Part shown: in pieces, positions 5,459 to 5,954 of the stretch | Layout: every line of letters begins with the position of its first letter | Numbering within the stretch: the stretch's first letter is position 1 | Origin: an uncultured Ruminococcus sp. | GTDB taxonomy: Bacteria; Bacillota; Clostridia; Oscillospirales; Ruminococcaceae | Direction of reading: 5' to 3' | NCBI GenBank assembly: GCA_947174625.1 | Contig: CAMWJT010000084.1 | Span: 1-5,954, forward strand | Length of the DNA: 5,954 nucleotides | Translations under genes and position numbers: made by a program | Notes under the pieces: model-generated | Seen by the model: only the letters and a program-made list of their open reading frames with translations | The model's database searches: none | Told to the model about the DNA's origin: nothing

Positions 5459-5827
5459 ATGGCTCTCACAACTGGAATGTATCTTCTAATCGGCGGCGCA
5501 CTTGTTGCCATTCTGGGATTTTTGTTATTATGCAATCATGGAAAAGTGCTGACGATTATTTTGGGTGTGTTGTTCTTAGTTGCCGGATTGTGCGGTGTCA
5601 AATTCGGCTATGATCTGGATCAATCGACAGAAACTGTTTATACAGTCACAGAAGTTACGGCTGTCACAGCAAGAGATAACAACAACAATTATCGGATCAG
5701 CATTAAAAATCAGTCCGGTGTAGAAACCTGGATCTATGTCACGGAAGAGAATTTGTTCCGGTTTCCGAAAGACCAGGAAATCACCATGACAAAAAAAGAA
5801 GTGAAAAAATACAGCAAGCAAAATTAA
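5459..5827 (+). CDS. Uncharacterised small membrane protein, two membrane segments plus beta-rich tail
   Basis: I do not recognise this 122-residue protein. Two hydrophobic segments, about residues 7-25 (MYLLIGGALVAILGFLLLC) and 30-48, are joined by the very short turn NHGK, so it is a membrane hairpin with both ends on the same side. The remaining 70 residues are polar and look beta-strand-rich: a Thr/Val stretch TVYTVTEVTAVTA (59-71), an Asn run (NNNN, 74-77), YRISIKNQSG, then ETWIYVTEENLFRF and a Lys-rich end. The alternating pattern would suit a small beta-barrel (OB-like) or similar fold, but this is inference. There is no lipobox, no cleavable signal peptide and no catalytic motif. ATG start with AGGAGG 8 bases upstream argues strongly that it is expressed. 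It is separated from ftsH by a terminator, so a shared function with FtsH is not implied. No terminator is evident after it. Confidence -1.
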   Translation: MALTTGMYLLIGGALVAILGFLLLCNHGKVLTIILGVLFLVAGLCGVKFGYDLDQSTETVYTVTEVTAVTARDNNNNYRISIKNQSGVETWIYVTEENLFRFPKDQEITMTKKEVKKYSKQN

Positions 5828-5855
5828 AACAACCTGAAAAATTTTACAAAACTAC

Positions 5856-5884
5856 TTGCAATCTGATTAGAATTCTGGTATAAT
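5856..5884 (+). promoter_or_regulatory. Strong sigma-A promoter firing out of the right edge
   Basis: TTGCAA (5856-5861; 4 of 6 to TTGACA) and a perfect TATAAT (5879-5884) are exactly 17 bases apart, and TGG directly before the -10 gives the extended -10 TG motif. This is the best promoter in the window. Transcription should begin near 5890-5892. Its target, beyond the window, cannot be seen. Confidence -1.
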
Positions 5885-5954
5885 AGACTTGTATGTGTAA
5901 TTTTAAAAAAAATTATGAAATCTATTAGCTACTCATTTGCCCTCTTCAACTGAG
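5885..5954 (+). other. Start of an unidentified transcript (untranslated leader or RNA gene), cut by window edge
   Basis: Downstream of the promoter come an AT-only hairpin, TAATTTT (5898-5904) / AAAATTA (5909-5915) with an AAAA loop, and then CTCA (5932-5935) and TGAG (5951-5954), which could close a second stem. No Shine-Dalgarno site is visible. It may be the 5' leader of a gene, a riboswitch or a stable RNA; too little is present to decide. Confidence -1.

Noticed and set aside
5915..5953. Twelve-residue frame MKSISYSFALFN as a leader peptide
   Set aside because: It follows the strong promoter, but no Shine-Dalgarno site precedes it (only an A-run), and it lacks the amino-acid runs typical of attenuator peptides.
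5924..5954. CTCAGTTGAAGAGGGC on the minus strand resembling a tRNA D-arm
   Set aside because: The rest of a tRNA (anticodon arm, TTCGA loop, acceptor complement) does not follow at the right distances.

Overview
The window is a stretch of bacterial core chromosome with every recognisable gene on the + strand. In order it holds the 3' end of rplI (ribosomal protein L9), dnaB (replicative helicase), tilS (tRNA-Ile lysidine synthetase), ftsH (membrane AAA+ protease) and a 122-residue membrane protein I cannot assign. A very good sigma-A type promoter near the right edge fires out of the window. The rplI-dnaB adjacency, consensus Gram-positive Shine-Dalgarno sites, free use of GTG/TTG starts and two-membrane-segment FtsH point to a Bacillota bacterium. 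The moderate GC content, the frequent CCGG and CGG usage and the order rplI-dnaB-tilS-ftsH without hpt make me favour a Clostridia/Oscillospiraceae (Ruminococcus-like) genome. That last step is inference from recollection of gene order, not a database result.

Layout: 1-223 is the L9 C-terminal domain. 224-296 is an AT-rich gap with an 18-bp palindrome, a possible promoter and a 12-13 bp hairpin just ahead of dnaB. dnaB (297-1664) overlaps tilS (1651-3084) by 14 bases, so they are probably translationally coupled. A 97-base AT-rich gap with a good Shine-Dalgarno site leads to ftsH (3182-5188), which is followed by a clear intrinsic terminator (5223-5255). 5256-5458 is a gene-free stretch of about 200 bases that is not empty. 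It has a long imperfect hairpin (5267-5337), a second A/T-rich hairpin with a T tract (5358-5394) and a 14-bp AT palindrome, and may be a small RNA or a structured leader. The unassigned membrane protein (5459-5827) has the strongest ribosome binding site in the window. The last 127 bases hold the outward promoter and the start of an unidentified transcript.

Functionally, the four known genes are housekeeping: translation (L9), replication (DnaB), decoding of AUA codons (TilS) and membrane protein quality control (FtsH). They form one probable transcription unit ending at the terminator after ftsH. I do not see a defence system, mobile element, CRISPR array or other clearly new system here. 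The items most worth checking are the structured region 5256-5458, the small membrane protein after it, the recurrent AATTTAAATT islands at gene junctions and inside tilS, and a strongly one-stranded CCGGGAT heptamer.
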